Shown here one piece after another: positions 6,558-14,575 of a stretch of 25,793 nt of DNA. How positions within the stretch are numbered: position 1 is the stretch's first letter; each line of letters starts with the position of its first letter. The stretch comes from Thiomonas sp. (lineage in GTDB: Bacteria; Pseudomonadota; Gammaproteobacteria; Burkholderiales; Burkholderiaceae_C). Position numbers and translations under genes: made by a program. The stretch is taken from positions 1 through 25,793 of the forward strand of contig JAQTVS010000002.1 of the NCBI GenBank assembly GCA_028706735.1, in the 5' to 3' direction. The notes below the pieces were generated by a model. The model saw only the letters and a program-made list of their open reading frames with translations, was not told the DNA's origin and searched no databases.

Positions 6558-6634
6558 TGGCCTGCCCGACTGGATTCGAACCAGTGGCCTACGGCTTAGA
6601 AGGCCGTTGCTCTATCCAACTGAGCTACGGGCAG
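6558..6634 (-). tRNA. tRNA-Arg (anticodon UCU)
   Basis: Read on the minus strand, the acceptor CTGCCCG pairs perfectly with CGGGCAG. The D arm contains AGCTCAGTTGGATAGAGC, the anticodon stem ACGGC/GCCGT closes the loop CTTCTAA, and the T arm contains GGTTCGAATCC. The anticodon is TCT. The discriminator is G and an encoded CCA follows at 6560-6558. The 3' end faces the mobile element, as expected for a tRNA used as an integration target. Confidence 0.95.
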
Positions 6635-6733
6635 ATCGATCTCAGCATGCGCGTGTAAAAACTGGCGGGACGTCGCGAGAGCGTAAATGTCATCCATTGT
6701 AGAAGCCTTGTCCAACGAGAAATGAGCCTGAAA

Positions 6734-6818
6734 GCGCCCCAGACCTGCCGCGTTCGCGTCAGCCCCCCCCCCGAGGGGGATGAGAAAACTTGGGGCGGCC
6801 CGGCGTTTTCTCATGAGG
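6734..6818 (-). repeat. Dispersed palindromic repeat (third, diverged copy of the 81-bp family)
   Basis: It starts four bases past the dnaE stop. On the minus strand it has the same order of elements as the two copies in the O-antigen ligase-like gene: ATGAGAAAAC paired with GTTTTCTCAT, the shared word GCCGCCCCAAGTTTTCT, a C-run/G-run palindrome and a closing GGGGCGC. The first hairpin has a perfect 10-bp stem and may also act as a terminator or RNA-stabilising element after dnaE. The copy contains a run of ten Cs (+ strand, 6763-6772). Confidence 0.7.
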
Positions 6819-6821
6819 CGC

Positions 6822-9800
6822 TCAATAGTTCACCGCCACCCGGCCGTCTTTGGCGATGCGGGCCAGTTCGGCCAGCACGGCATCGGAAGGCGGCAGCAGG
6901 TAGCCGCCCACGGTCAGGCTGACCTGTGCGCCTGCGCGCTCGATGTCGAGCAGTAGCGGCAGGCCGTCTTCGCTGGCGCGCTCGCGGGCGAGGGCAATCA
7001 AGGGCTCGGCGGTGCTGCTGCCGTTGAGCGCGAGGCGGATGTGCTTGCCCAAGCGCGCGCGGGCGTCATCGAGGCTCCACACCGAATCGGCATTGAAGCG
7101 CAGGCCGCCGTTGAAGCGGTCGGTTTGCGCCTTGCCGCGCAGCACCAGCAGGGCGTCGTCGCGCAGGCGGTCGCGCACGGTGTCGAGCAGGCTTTCGCCA
7201 ATGACGATTTCCATCGCGCCGGAGCGGTCTTCCAGGGTGAGGATGGCGATGCGCCCGCGCTGCGACTGCACCAGACGCACCCCGGCAGCGATGCCCGCGA
7301 TGAGCACCGGCTCGCGCGAATCCACCAGTTCGGCCAGCGGGGTGCGGGCGAACTGCCGCACTTCCTCGGCGCTGGCATCGAACAGGTGGCCGCTGAGGTA
7401 GAAGCCGACGGCGGTTTTCTCGGCCGAGAGCTTGGTGCGCAAGTCCCACGCCTCCACAGCGGGCAGAACGGGTTCGTGCGCCGGGTTGTCGCCCGCGCCG
7501 GTGGCCGCGTCGGCGGCGAACAGGTCGAACAGCCCGGCCTGCTGCCGCGCGGCTTCCTGCTGCACGGCGTAGTCCATCGCGGTTTCCACGGCGGCGAGCA
7601 CGGCCGCGCGCTCGGGGTGCAGGGCGTCGAACGCCCCGGCGCGCGCCAGCGCTTCGAGCACGCGCTTGTTGATGCGGGTGCGGTCCACCCGGGCGGCAAA
7701 GTCGAACAGCGAGGTGAAGGGCCGCTCTTGCCGTGCTGCGATCATGGCTTCCACCGCACCCTGGCCGTTGCCCTTGATGGCGCCGAGCGCATAGCGGATG
7801 GTCTTGTCGTCCACCGGGTCGAAACGCCACTGCGAGGCGTTGACATCGGGCGGCAGCACGTTGATGCCGCAGGCCTGCGCGTCTTCCACCAGAATCTTGA
7901 GCTTGTCGGTATCGTCGAGCGCGATGCTCATGTTGGCCGCGAGGAATTCGGCGGGGTAATGCGCCTTCATCCAGGCCGTCTGCACGGCGAGCAGCGCGTA
8001 GGCGGCGGCGTGCGACTTGTTGAAGCCGTAGCCCGCGAACTTCTCCATCAGGTCGAAGATTTCGTTGGCCTTTTCGGGGGCAATGCCGTTCTTGGCGGCG
8101 CCCTCGGCGAAGATGCCGCGGTGCTGCGCCATTTCTTCGGGCTTTTTCTTGCCCATGGCGCGGCGCAGCAGGTCGGCGCCGCCAAGCGAGTAGCCGCCGA
8201 TGACCTGCGCCACCTGCATCACCTGCTCCTGATAGACCATGATGCCGTAGGTTTCCTCCAGCACCGGGGCCATGCGCGGGTCGGGGTAGGCCACGTCTTC
8301 CTTGCCTGCCTTGCGTGCGCAGTAGGTGGGGATGAGGTCCATCGGCCCCGGACGGTACAGCGCCACCAGGGCGATGATGTCCTCGAAGCGGTCGGGCTTC
8401 GCGTCGCGCAGCATGCCTTGCATGCCGCGCGATTCAAGCTGAAACACGGCGACGGTGTCGCCCTTGGCCATGAGCTTGTAGCTCTTGGCGTCGTCCAGCG
8501 GGATGTCTTCGAGCTTGAAGTCGGCGCGGTCGGGGTGGTTGCGGCGGATGAGCTGCGCGCCCAGTTCCAGGATGGTCAGCGTGGCCAGGCCGAGAAAGTC
8601 GAACTTCACCAGTCCGGCGGCCTCCACATCGTCCTTGTCGTACTGCGAGACGGCGTCGGTGCTGCCCGGTTGCGCATAGAGCGGGCAGAAGTCGGTGAGC
8701 TTGCCCGGCGCGATGAGCACACCGCCCGCGTGCATGCCGATGTTGCGGGGCAGCCCTTCGAGCTGCTGGGCGAGATCGAGCAGTTGCCTGACCTCCTCTT
8801 CCTCCTCGTAGCGCTGGGCCAGCATGGGCTCCTGCTTGAGCGCGTCGGCAATCGTGATGTGCTGGCCCGGCTTGGCCGGAATGAGCTTGGCGATGCCGTC
8901 GCAGAAGGTGTAGCTCAAGTCGAGCACCCGGCCAACGTCGCGCACCGCGGCGCGGGCGGCCATGGTGCCGAACGTGGCGATCTGCGACACGGCTTCGACG
9001 CCGTATTTCTCCTTCACATAGTCGATGACGCGGTCGCGGTTCTCCTGGCAGAAGTCAATGTCGAAGTCGGGCATCGACACCCGCTCCGGATTGAGGAAGC
9101 GCTCGAACAGCAGCGCGTATTCCAGCGGATCGAGATCGGTGATGCGCAGGCTGTACGCCACCAGCGAACCCGCGCCCGAACCCCGCCCCGGCCCCACCGG
9201 GCAGCCGTGGGTCTTGGCCCAGTTGATGAAGTCGGCCACGATGAGGAAGTAGCCCTCGAACCCCATCTTGGCGATGATGCCCAGCTCGTACTCCAGCCGC
9301 TCCTGGTAGCGCGGGCGAGCGGCCTCGCGGCGGGCGGCATCGGGGTAGAGCACCGCCAGCCGCTGCTCCAGCCCGTTCTGCGCCTGCTGGCGGAAGAACT
9401 CGGCGGGGGTCAGCCCTTGCGGCGTGGGGAACAGCGGCAGTTGCGGCTTGCCCAGATCAAGCACCAGATTGCAGCGCTGGGCAATCGCCACGGTGTTGGC
9501 CAGTGCGCTGGGCACATCGGCAAACAGCGCCTCCATCTCCGCCTGCGACTTGAAATACTGCTGATCGGTGAACTTGCGCTGGCGGCGCGGGTTTCCCAGG
9601 GTTTCGCCCTCGGCAATGCACACCCGCGCCTCGTGCGCCTCGAAATCAGTGGCCTTGAGAAACTCCACCGGGTGGGTTGCCACCACGGGCAGGCCGAGTT
9701 CCGCAGCCAGCGGCACCGCCGCCTGCACATGCGGCTCGCACGCGGCATGGCCGCTGCGCTGCAGCTCGATGTAGAAGCGCCCTTCGAACACAGCGGCGTG

Positions 9801-10265
9801 CTGCCGCGCCAGATCGCGCGCGGTGGCGGTGTCGCCCTGCAGCAGCGCAGCACCGATGGCGCCTTCGTGCGCACCGGAGAAGGCGATCAGCCCCTCGGCC
9901 AGCCCGCCCTCCAGCCATTCCCACTGCACCACGGCGCGGCCGCGCTGCTGGTTGTCCAGCCAGGCACGGCTCAACAGCTCGCAGAGATGAAGGTAGCCGG
10001 TGTGGTTCTGCACCAGCAGCAACAGCCGCGTGAACTGCCCCGGATTGCGGGCGCTGCCCAGCAGCACGTCACAGCCGATGATCGGCTTGACCCCGGCGTC
10101 CAGCGCAGCCTTGTAGAACCGCACGGTGGCAAACAGGTTGTTGAAATCGGTGATCGCCAGCGCCCCCTGGCCGTCCCGGGCAGCCGCAGGCACCATATCG
10201 TCCACGCGCAAGGCGCCGTCGACGATGGAGTATTCGGTATGGGTGCGGAGGTGAACGTAGGGCAT
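6822..10265 (-). CDS. dnaE: DNA polymerase III subunit alpha
   Basis: The protein has 1147 residues, close to the usual 1160. It is the replicative polymerase subunit that extends primers within the Pol III holoenzyme. The N-terminal PHP domain (residues 1-280) opens with VHLRTHTEYSIVDGALR. The polymerase core includes GPGRGSGAGSLVAYSL (358-373) and the catalytic acidic motif PDFDIDF (399-405), followed by QIATFGTMAARAAVRDVGRV and NKSHAAAYALLAVQTAWMKAHYPAEFLAANM. A helix-hairpin-helix region and an OB-fold (RGRIAILTLEDRSGAMEIVI) complete the order. The ATG at 10265 has no strong ribosome site. The gene lies 38 bases downstream of hepT on the same strand, so it may share transcription with the toxin-antitoxin pair. 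The family is certain; it is the DnaE1 type, not the mutagenic ImuC/DnaE2 type, because of the length and the chromosomal setting without imuB. Confidence 0.97.
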   Translation of the reverse strand: MPYVHLRTHTEYSIVDGALRVDDMVPAAARDGQGALAITDFNNLFATVRFYKAALDAGVKPIIGCDVLLGSARNPGQFTRLLLLVQNHTGYLHLCELLSRAWLDNQQRGRAVVQWEWLEGGLAEGLIAFSGAHEGAIGAALLQGDTATARDLARQHAAVFEGRFYIELQRSGHAACEPHVQAAVPLAAELGLPVVATHPVEFLKATDFEAHEARVCIAEGETLGNPRRQRKFTDQQYFKSQAEMEALFADVPSALANTVAIAQRCNLVLDLGKPQLPLFPTPQGLTPAEFFRQQAQNGLEQRLAVLYPDAARREAARPRYQERLEYELGIIAKMGFEGYFLIVADFINWAKTHGCPVGPGRGSGAGSLVAYSLRITDLDPLEYALLFERFLNPERVSMPDFDIDFCQENRDRVIDYVKEKYGVEAVSQIATFGTMAARAAVRDVGRVLDLSYTFCDGIAKLIPAKPGQHITIADALKQEPMLAQRYEEEEEVRQLLDLAQQLEGLPRNIGMHAGGVLIAPGKLTDFCPLYAQPGSTDAVSQYDKDDVEAAGLVKFDFLGLATLTILELGAQLIRRNHPDRADFKLEDIPLDDAKSYKLMAKGDTVAVFQLESRGMQGMLRDAKPDRFEDIIALVALYRPGPMDLIPTYCARKAGKEDVAYPDPRMAPVLEETYGIMVYQEQVMQVAQVIGGYSLGGADLLRRAMGKKKPEEMAQHRGIFAEGAAKNGIAPEKANEIFDLMEKFAGYGFNKSHAAAYALLAVQTAWMKAHYPAEFLAANMSIALDDTDKLKILVEDAQACGINVLPPDVNASQWRFDPVDDKTIRYALGAIKGNGQGAVEAMIAARQERPFTSLFDFAARVDRTRINKRVLEALARAGAFDALHPERAAVLAAVETAMDYAVQQEAARQQAGLFDLFAADAATGAGDNPAHEPVLPAVEAWDLRTKLSAEKTAVGFYLSGHLFDASAEEVRQFARTPLAELVDSREPVLIAGIAAGVRLVQSQRGRIAILTLEDRSGAMEIVIGESLLDTVRDRLRDDALLVLRGKAQTDRFNGGLRFNADSVWSLDDARARLGKHIRLALNGSSTAEPLIALARERASEDGLPLLLDIERAGAQVSLTVGGYLLPPSDAVLAELARIAKDGRVAVNY

Positions 10266-10303
10266 CGGGGTATTTTAGGGAGGCGCCGATCCCTGGTGCA
10301 CAC

Positions 10304-10669
10304 TCAATGAGCCGCTAATTTCTGCACCTCGGACAGCACCAACGACTTCATGCGAGGCAGTTCCACCAGCGTGGTCTGCCACACAATGCCAAGGTCCACG
10401 GTGAAGTAGCCGTGAGCCACCGCATTGCGCAAACGATAGGCGTCCGCCAGTGCGATCTCTGGATGCCGCTGCAGAAAGTCCGGATATCGCTGCGCAATAT
10501 TGCGGCTGGCTTCGCCGATGATCTCGAAGTTGCGGATCACGGCGTCCTGCACCATATCGGTGCCCATAAACGCTACCCGGTCCAGGCTACGGGTGTAGCG
10601 CTCGATTCGGTCTATGGCTTCGAGGATATGGGCGAGATAGTCTGCCAGCCGCAGCGCATTCCGGTTCAA
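10304..10669 (-). CDS. hepT: HepT-like HEPN-domain toxin (DUF86)
   Basis: The predicted 121-residue all-helical protein belongs to the HEPN/DUF86 family of RNase-like toxins. The hallmark Rx4-6H motif is present as RNAVAHGY near residue 82. Other family features are LADYLAHILEAIDRIERYT at the start and AVIRNFEIIGEASRNI in the middle. The frame begins with TTG at 10669, preceded by AAGG; no in-frame ATG gives a plausible N-terminus, so a weak start may keep toxin output low. It follows mntA by 36 bases and precedes dnaE. In characterised MntA/HepT pairs the antitoxin neutralises HepT by AMP addition to a tyrosine near the active site; the Tyr of AHGY fits that pattern. Confidence 0.88.
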   Translation of the reverse strand: MNRNALRLADYLAHILEAIDRIERYTRSLDRVAFMGTDMVQDAVIRNFEIIGEASRNIAQRYPDFLQRHPEIALADAYRLRNAVAHGYFTVDLGIVWQTTLVELPRMKSLVLSEVQKLAAH

Positions 10670-10705
10670 TGGGACACCCTTTGTGAAGTTCGCCTGTGAA
10701 GAGGC

Positions 10706-10996
10706 TTACACCGGCTTCGCTTCGGTGAGCACCTGGTCCCGGAACTTGGGTGGCAAGGCATTCGGCGTCAAAACGTCCACGGGCACGCCAAGCAGGCGCT
10801 CCAGAGCATTGCTAATGGCGTTCAGATCGAACAGTGAGGTTTCAGGCAGGGGATCGACCAGCAAATCAAGGTCACTGCCTTCCGTATCGTCGCCGCGCAA
10901 AACAGAGCCAAACACACGCGGATTTCTTGCATGGCGCGACTCCACGATGCTGCGAATGGCAACACGGTGCGCGTATAAAGCTTCAGAAGGTTTCAT
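10706..10996 (-). CDS. mntA: MntA-like nucleotidyltransferase antitoxin
   Basis: The predicted 96-residue minimal nucleotidyltransferase carries the signature FGSVLRGDDTEGSDLDLLVD, with the GS motif and the paired aspartates that bind metal. I chose the ATG at 10996 because GGAG lies eight bases upstream and the longer frame from 11026 adds an atypical N-terminus. It is the antitoxin partner of the downstream HEPN protein and would inactivate it by AMP addition. A palindrome lies just upstream (11030-11063). Loss of either partner would be unusual; both look intact here. Confidence 0.9.
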   Translation of the reverse strand: MKPSEALYAHRVAIRSIVESRHARNPRVFGSVLRGDDTEGSDLDLLVDPLPETSLFDLNAISNALERLLGVPVDVLTPNALPPKFRDQVLTEAKPV

Positions 10997-11029
10997 CCGG
11001 CCGACTCCATGAAGGTTTGCGAACAATCA

Positions 11030-11063
11030 TAACGCGGGTCTCAATATTTTCGAGACCGCGTTA
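11030..11063. promoter_or_regulatory. Inverted repeat upstream of mntA-hepT, candidate operator
   Basis: TAACGCGGGTCTC at 11030-11042 and GAGACCGCGTTA at 11052-11063 form a 12-bp inverted repeat with one extra G in the left arm. It lies about 35 bases upstream of the mntA start. Read leftward, TATGAT overlapping the proximal arm could be a -10 box. Autoregulation of the toxin-antitoxin pair is plausible; a transcript hairpin between the divergent genes is the alternative. Confidence 0.45.
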
Positions 11064-11187
11064 TTTCAACATTTACTGCTTCTATTTTCGCTCTTTTCCG
11101 CCCATCTTTCCTGCAAATTCCCGCTCTGCTATGGTGTTGACCAAGGCAGCGACGACTGCCTATTTCACACACCGGAGACCCCGCAAG

Positions 11188-12420
11188 ATGATCAACAGCT
11201 ACCTGCCCGCATGGCCCTTGCACCCCGACGGAGTGTTCTGGGTCGGCGCTGCGCTGGTGCTGGCCACGCTCACGGGTGAATCGGTGTTTCGCTTCCTCAA
11301 GTGGCCAAGGCTGGTGGGCTATGCCGCAGCGGGCATGATTCTCGCTGCAGGCGGCGCAGGGCTCAATGTGTATGACCTGCAGAACAGCGCCCGCGCCATT
11401 GTGGACACGGCCTTGGCCGTGCTGCTGTTCGAGATTGGCCACCGGGTGAATCTGCGCTGGCTGCGCGCCAACCCCGCCCTGCTGGGCATGAGCCTGCTCG
11501 AATCGGCGCTGGGCTTTGGCGCGGTGTGGATCACGCTCGTGTTCCTGGGTTTCACCGCGCTGCAGTCGGCCATCGTGGCTGGCCCGCTCATGGCCACCTC
11601 GCCCGCCGTGGTGCTGCGCATCAGCAGCGAGTTTCGCGCCAACGGGCAGGTGACCGAGCGCCTGCTGCTGCTCTCGGCCCTCAACACGTTTTACGCGCTG
11701 CTGGTCTGCAGCCTGCTGCTGGGCATGATGGATGCCGACGGCCCGCAGGGCGCGGCCGCCTCGGCGCTGCATCTGCTGTACCTGCTCGGCGGCTCGGTGC
11801 TGGCGGCGGCGCTGCTGGCCTGGGCGGTGAACTGGGTGGAGCGGCATTTCGACTTCCGCGACGAGGGCGGCGCGCTGATGCTCGTCGGCCTCATCGTGCT
11901 CACCCTTTCGCTCACCCGCATGCTCAACTGGTCGGCCCTGCTCACGCCGCTGCTCGCTGGTGCGCTGCTGCGCTGGCGCAGCCCCCGGCCGCGGCTGTGG
12001 CCGCGCCACTTCGGCACGGCGGGCGGCGTGCTCATGGTGCTGCTCTTCCTCATTCTGGGCCTGAGCCTCAACGCCCGCATTCTGCTGGCGGGCGGGCTGG
12101 CGGCGGCGCTGGTCATCGTCGTGCGGCTGGCGGCCAAGCTGGCGGGAGCGCTGGCGTTCGGCCGCATCAGCGGCGCAAGCTGGCGGCAGTCTGTCGCGCT
12201 GGGCCTGTCGCTCAACCCGGCCTCGGGCGTGAGCTTCGTGCTCGCGCTGAGCTTTCTCGGCAGCTCGGCCGGGGCGGCGCTGCACCCCATGCTGGCTGTC
12301 GCGTTCAGCGCCATCGCCCTGCTCGAACTGCTCGCCCCGCTGCTCACCCGCTGGGCGCTGGGCTATAGCGGCGACATCGCCCCAGGCCCGGTCAGCCGCG
12401 TCACGGGAGGAAGCGCATGA
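11188..12420 (+). CDS. CPA-type cation/proton antiporter membrane protein
   Basis: The predicted 410-residue membrane protein has about 12 hydrophobic segments and the Na+/H+ exchanger fold of the CPA2 (KefB/RosB-like) group. Recognisable parts are [20 protein letters not shown] near the N-terminus, [22 protein letters not shown], and [21 protein letters not shown], in the position of the ion-binding helices. No C-terminal TrkA-N nucleotide-binding domain is present, so it is the short form. The start at 11188 follows GGAG with ten bases of spacing; longer upstream starts lack membrane-protein character. The stop overlaps the next gene (ATGA), so antiporter and YbdK-like enzyme are coupled. 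The substrate (K+ or Na+) cannot be told from sequence alone. Confidence 0.85.
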   Translation: MINSYLPAWPLHPDGVFWVGAALVLATLTGESVFRFLKWPRLVGYAAAGMILAAGGAGLNVYDLQNSARAIVDTALAVLLFEIGHRVNLRWLRANPALLGMSLLESALGFGAVWITLVFLGFTALQSAIVAGPLMATSPAVVLRISSEFRANGQVTERLLLLSALNTFYALLVCSLLLGMMDADGPQGAAASALHLLYLLGGSVLAAALLAWAVNWVERHFDFRDEGGALMLVGLIVLTLSLTRMLNWSALLTPLLAGALLRWRSPRPRLWPRHFGTAGGVLMVLLFLILGLSLNARILLAGGLAAALVIVVRLAAKLAGALAFGRISGASWRQSVALGLSLNPASGVSFVLALSFLGSSAGAALHPMLAVAFSAIALLELLAPLLTRWALGYSGDIAPGPVSRVTGGSA

Positions 12421-13535
12421 GTCTGGGGCCCTTCACCAAATCAGGCGCCTTGAGCATAGGCATTGAGCTGGAGCTGCAGATCGTCAACCGGCACAACTAC
12501 GACCTCATGCCCTGCGCACCTGATCTGCTGCGCTTGCTGCAAGGCCACAAGCTGCCCGGTGTGGTCACGCCGGAAATGACCGAGAGCATGATCGAGCTCG
12601 CCACCGGCATCTGCACCGGCTATGACGACGCCCTGGCTCAGCTCACCGAGATTCAGGGCGCACTGGTGGAGGCCGCCAACAAGCTCGACGTGGGCCTGGC
12701 CGGCGGCGGCACCCACCCGTTCCAGCACTGGGCGCAGCAGCGCATCTTCGACAAACCGCGCTTTCTCCAACTCTCCGAGCTGTACGGCTACCTGAGCAAA
12801 CAGTTCACCGTGTTCGGCCAGCATGTGCACCTGGGCTGCCCCGACGCCGACACCGCGCTCTACACCCTGCACTGCATCTCGCGCTTCATTCCCCACTTCA
12901 TCGCCCTCTCGGCCTCGTCGCCCTATGTGCAGGGCGAAGACACCGGCTTTCACTCCGCGCGGCTGAACTCGGTGTTCGCCTTCCCGCTCTCGGGCCGGGC
13001 GCCCTTCGCCCTGACCTGGGAAGACTTCGAGCGCTACTTCGACAAAATGACCGCCACCGGCGTGGTCAAGAGCATGAAAGACTTCTATTGGGACATCCGC
13101 CCCAAGCCCGAATACGGCACCATTGAAGTGCGCGTGATGGACACCCCGCTCACCATCACCAAGGCGGCGCGCATCGCCGCCTACATCCAGACCCTGGGCG
13201 CCTACATTCAGCGCGAGCGGCCCTTCGAGCCGCAGGAAGACGACTACCTCGTCTACACCTTCAACCGCTTTCAGGCCTGCCGCTTCGGTTTCGACGGCAC
13301 CTTCGTCGACCCCGCCACGCGCGAACACCGCACCCTGCGCGAAGACCTCATCCGCACCCTCGTCAAACTCGAAGGCCACGCCACAGACTGCAAGTCCGAC
13401 GTCGCCCTGCGCGAACTCCTTGCCGACGTCAGCGCCCGCGGCAACGATGCCGAGTGGATACGCGAGGTGTTCTCGCGCGAGCATCACCTGCCCGAAGTGG
13501 TGCGGCAGCAGGCGGGGCGGTGGATGGCGCCCTGA
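12417..13535 (+). CDS. ybdK: YbdK-type carboxylate-amine ligase (glutamate-cysteine ligase 2 family)
   Basis: The predicted protein has 372 residues, the usual length for this family. The start motif [18 protein letters not shown], the segment [14 protein letters not shown], the motif GGGTHPF and the metal-binding region [11 protein letters not shown] are characteristic of the GCS2 fold, as is [21 protein letters not shown]. coli YbdK has weak glutamate-cysteine ligase activity; the natural substrates of most members are unknown. The ATG lies within the stop of the antiporter gene, and the stop overlaps the next gene's start as TGATG, so this is the second gene of a coupled operon. A glutathione link to the antiporter, as in Kef systems, is attractive but unproven. 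Confidence 0.88.
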   Translation: MSLGPFTKSGALSIGIELELQIVNRHNYDLMPCAPDLLRLLQGHKLPGVVTPEMTESMIELATGICTGYDDALAQLTEIQGALVEAANKLDVGLAGGGTHPFQHWAQQRIFDKPRFLQLSELYGYLSKQFTVFGQHVHLGCPDADTALYTLHCISRFIPHFIALSASSPYVQGEDTGFHSARLNSVFAFPLSGRAPFALTWEDFERYFDKMTATGVVKSMKDFYWDIRPKPEYGTIEVRVMDTPLTITKAARIAAYIQTLGAYIQRERPFEPQEDDYLVYTFNRFQACRFGFDGTFVDPATREHRTLREDLIRTLVKLEGHATDCKSDVALRELLADVSARGNDAEWIREVFSREHHLPEVVRQQAGRWMAP

Positions 13536-14566
13536 TGTCCGTGCCTGACTCCTCAGCCGCCTCTGACCGGCCGCTGGTCAGCATGCTCGTTGCTTGCTAT
13601 GAACAGGAACACGTTGTGGAGCATGCCGTGCGGTCTGCACTGGCTCAGACCTACTCTCCGCTAGAAATCATCATTTCAGACGACGGATCCTCCGATAGCA
13701 CCTTCGCGCAAATCAGGCGGATCATGGACGCATATACAGGCCCACATCGCGTAGAGATTCGCCAGAACACACGGAACGAGGGCATCAGCGCCCACTTTTC
13801 GCGTCTTGCAAAACTCGCTCAAGGGGAGCTGCTGTTCGTCGCCGCGGGCGACGATATATCGGAACCGCAACGCTGCGACCGCGTCGTTGCGCATTGGCTC
13901 GCAAAAAATCGACAGGTGGATCTGATTGCGACAGACTTGTTTGACGTCGATGATCAGAATATTGTCCACGGAGTGATCACGCACACGGCTCTTGACCACT
14001 ATGCACTTGACCAGTGGTGTCTTGCCAGGCCTTGGCTTGTGGGCGCATCGCATGTATGGACCAAAACCTTGTTCGAACGCTTTGGGCCCATGCAGCAAGG
14101 GGCGCTGGCAGAAGATCAGATCATGTTGCTGCGCGCCATTCTGTCTGGCGGAGCCAGCACGTTGCATGAACCGCTGGTTCAGTGGAGGCGCGGCGGCCTG
14201 TCCAGCAAACGGCGCCACTCCAGCCTGAAGGGGCTCATTGAACACATGCGCCGAGGCAACCAAGCCGGACTTGCCACGCTGGAACAACATGCCATGGATG
14301 CCCACTCGGCTGGGCGCGCCAAACCCGTGCTTGCAGCGCTTGCTGACCAGTTCGCCCGCGTGCGCTACACCGACGCGATGCTCAGAAATGACAGTAAAAA
14401 TCGCAGCTTACGCATCACATGGAACGCACGGGGGGTGCCACTTGGCTATCGGCTCCGCCTGCTGGGCTATACGCAATTGCCTTGGCTTTATGATTTTTTT
14501 ATACGGATGAAGGGCCGGATCCACCTGCGGCACGGCTCAGATGCCGCCGGGCGCCCGGCCAAATGA
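13535..14566 (+). CDS. Family 2 glycosyltransferase
   Basis: The predicted 343-residue protein has a GT-A fold. The N-terminal nucleotide-sugar domain reads PLVSMLVACYEQEHVVEHAVRSALAQTYSPLEIIISDDGSSDST, and the metal-binding acidic motif appears as AAGDDISEPQRCD. The C-terminal part is basic and ends in a likely membrane-associated region. It would add a sugar to a surface glycan, probably lipopolysaccharide, given the neighbouring genes. The ATG overlaps the previous stop (TGATG), so translation is likely coupled. Base composition drops in GC relative to the two genes upstream, which suggests separate ancestry. The sugar and linkage cannot be predicted. Confidence 0.88.
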   Translation: MSVPDSSAASDRPLVSMLVACYEQEHVVEHAVRSALAQTYSPLEIIISDDGSSDSTFAQIRRIMDAYTGPHRVEIRQNTRNEGISAHFSRLAKLAQGELLFVAAGDDISEPQRCDRVVAHWLAKNRQVDLIATDLFDVDDQNIVHGVITHTALDHYALDQWCLARPWLVGASHVWTKTLFERFGPMQQGALAEDQIMLLRAILSGGASTLHEPLVQWRRGGLSSKRRHSSLKGLIEHMRRGNQAGLATLEQHAMDAHSAGRAKPVLAALADQFARVRYTDAMLRNDSKNRSLRITWNARGVPLGYRLRLLGYTQLPWLYDFFIRMKGRIHLRHGSDAAGRPAK

Positions 14567-14575
14567 ACTTGGCTC

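Noticed and set aside
7041..10310. 1089-codon + strand open frame opposite dnaE
   Set aside because: Histidine-, glycine- and valine-rich shadow of dnaE with no recognisable domain; long antisense frames are common in high-GC genes.
10834..11187. Upstream extension of the antiporter frame
   Set aside because: The extra residues are antisense to mntA and lack membrane character; the ATG at 11188 has a ribosome site.
12441..13487. Minus-strand frame of 348 codons over ybdK
   Set aside because: Antisense shadow of a gene whose family motifs are all on the + strand.
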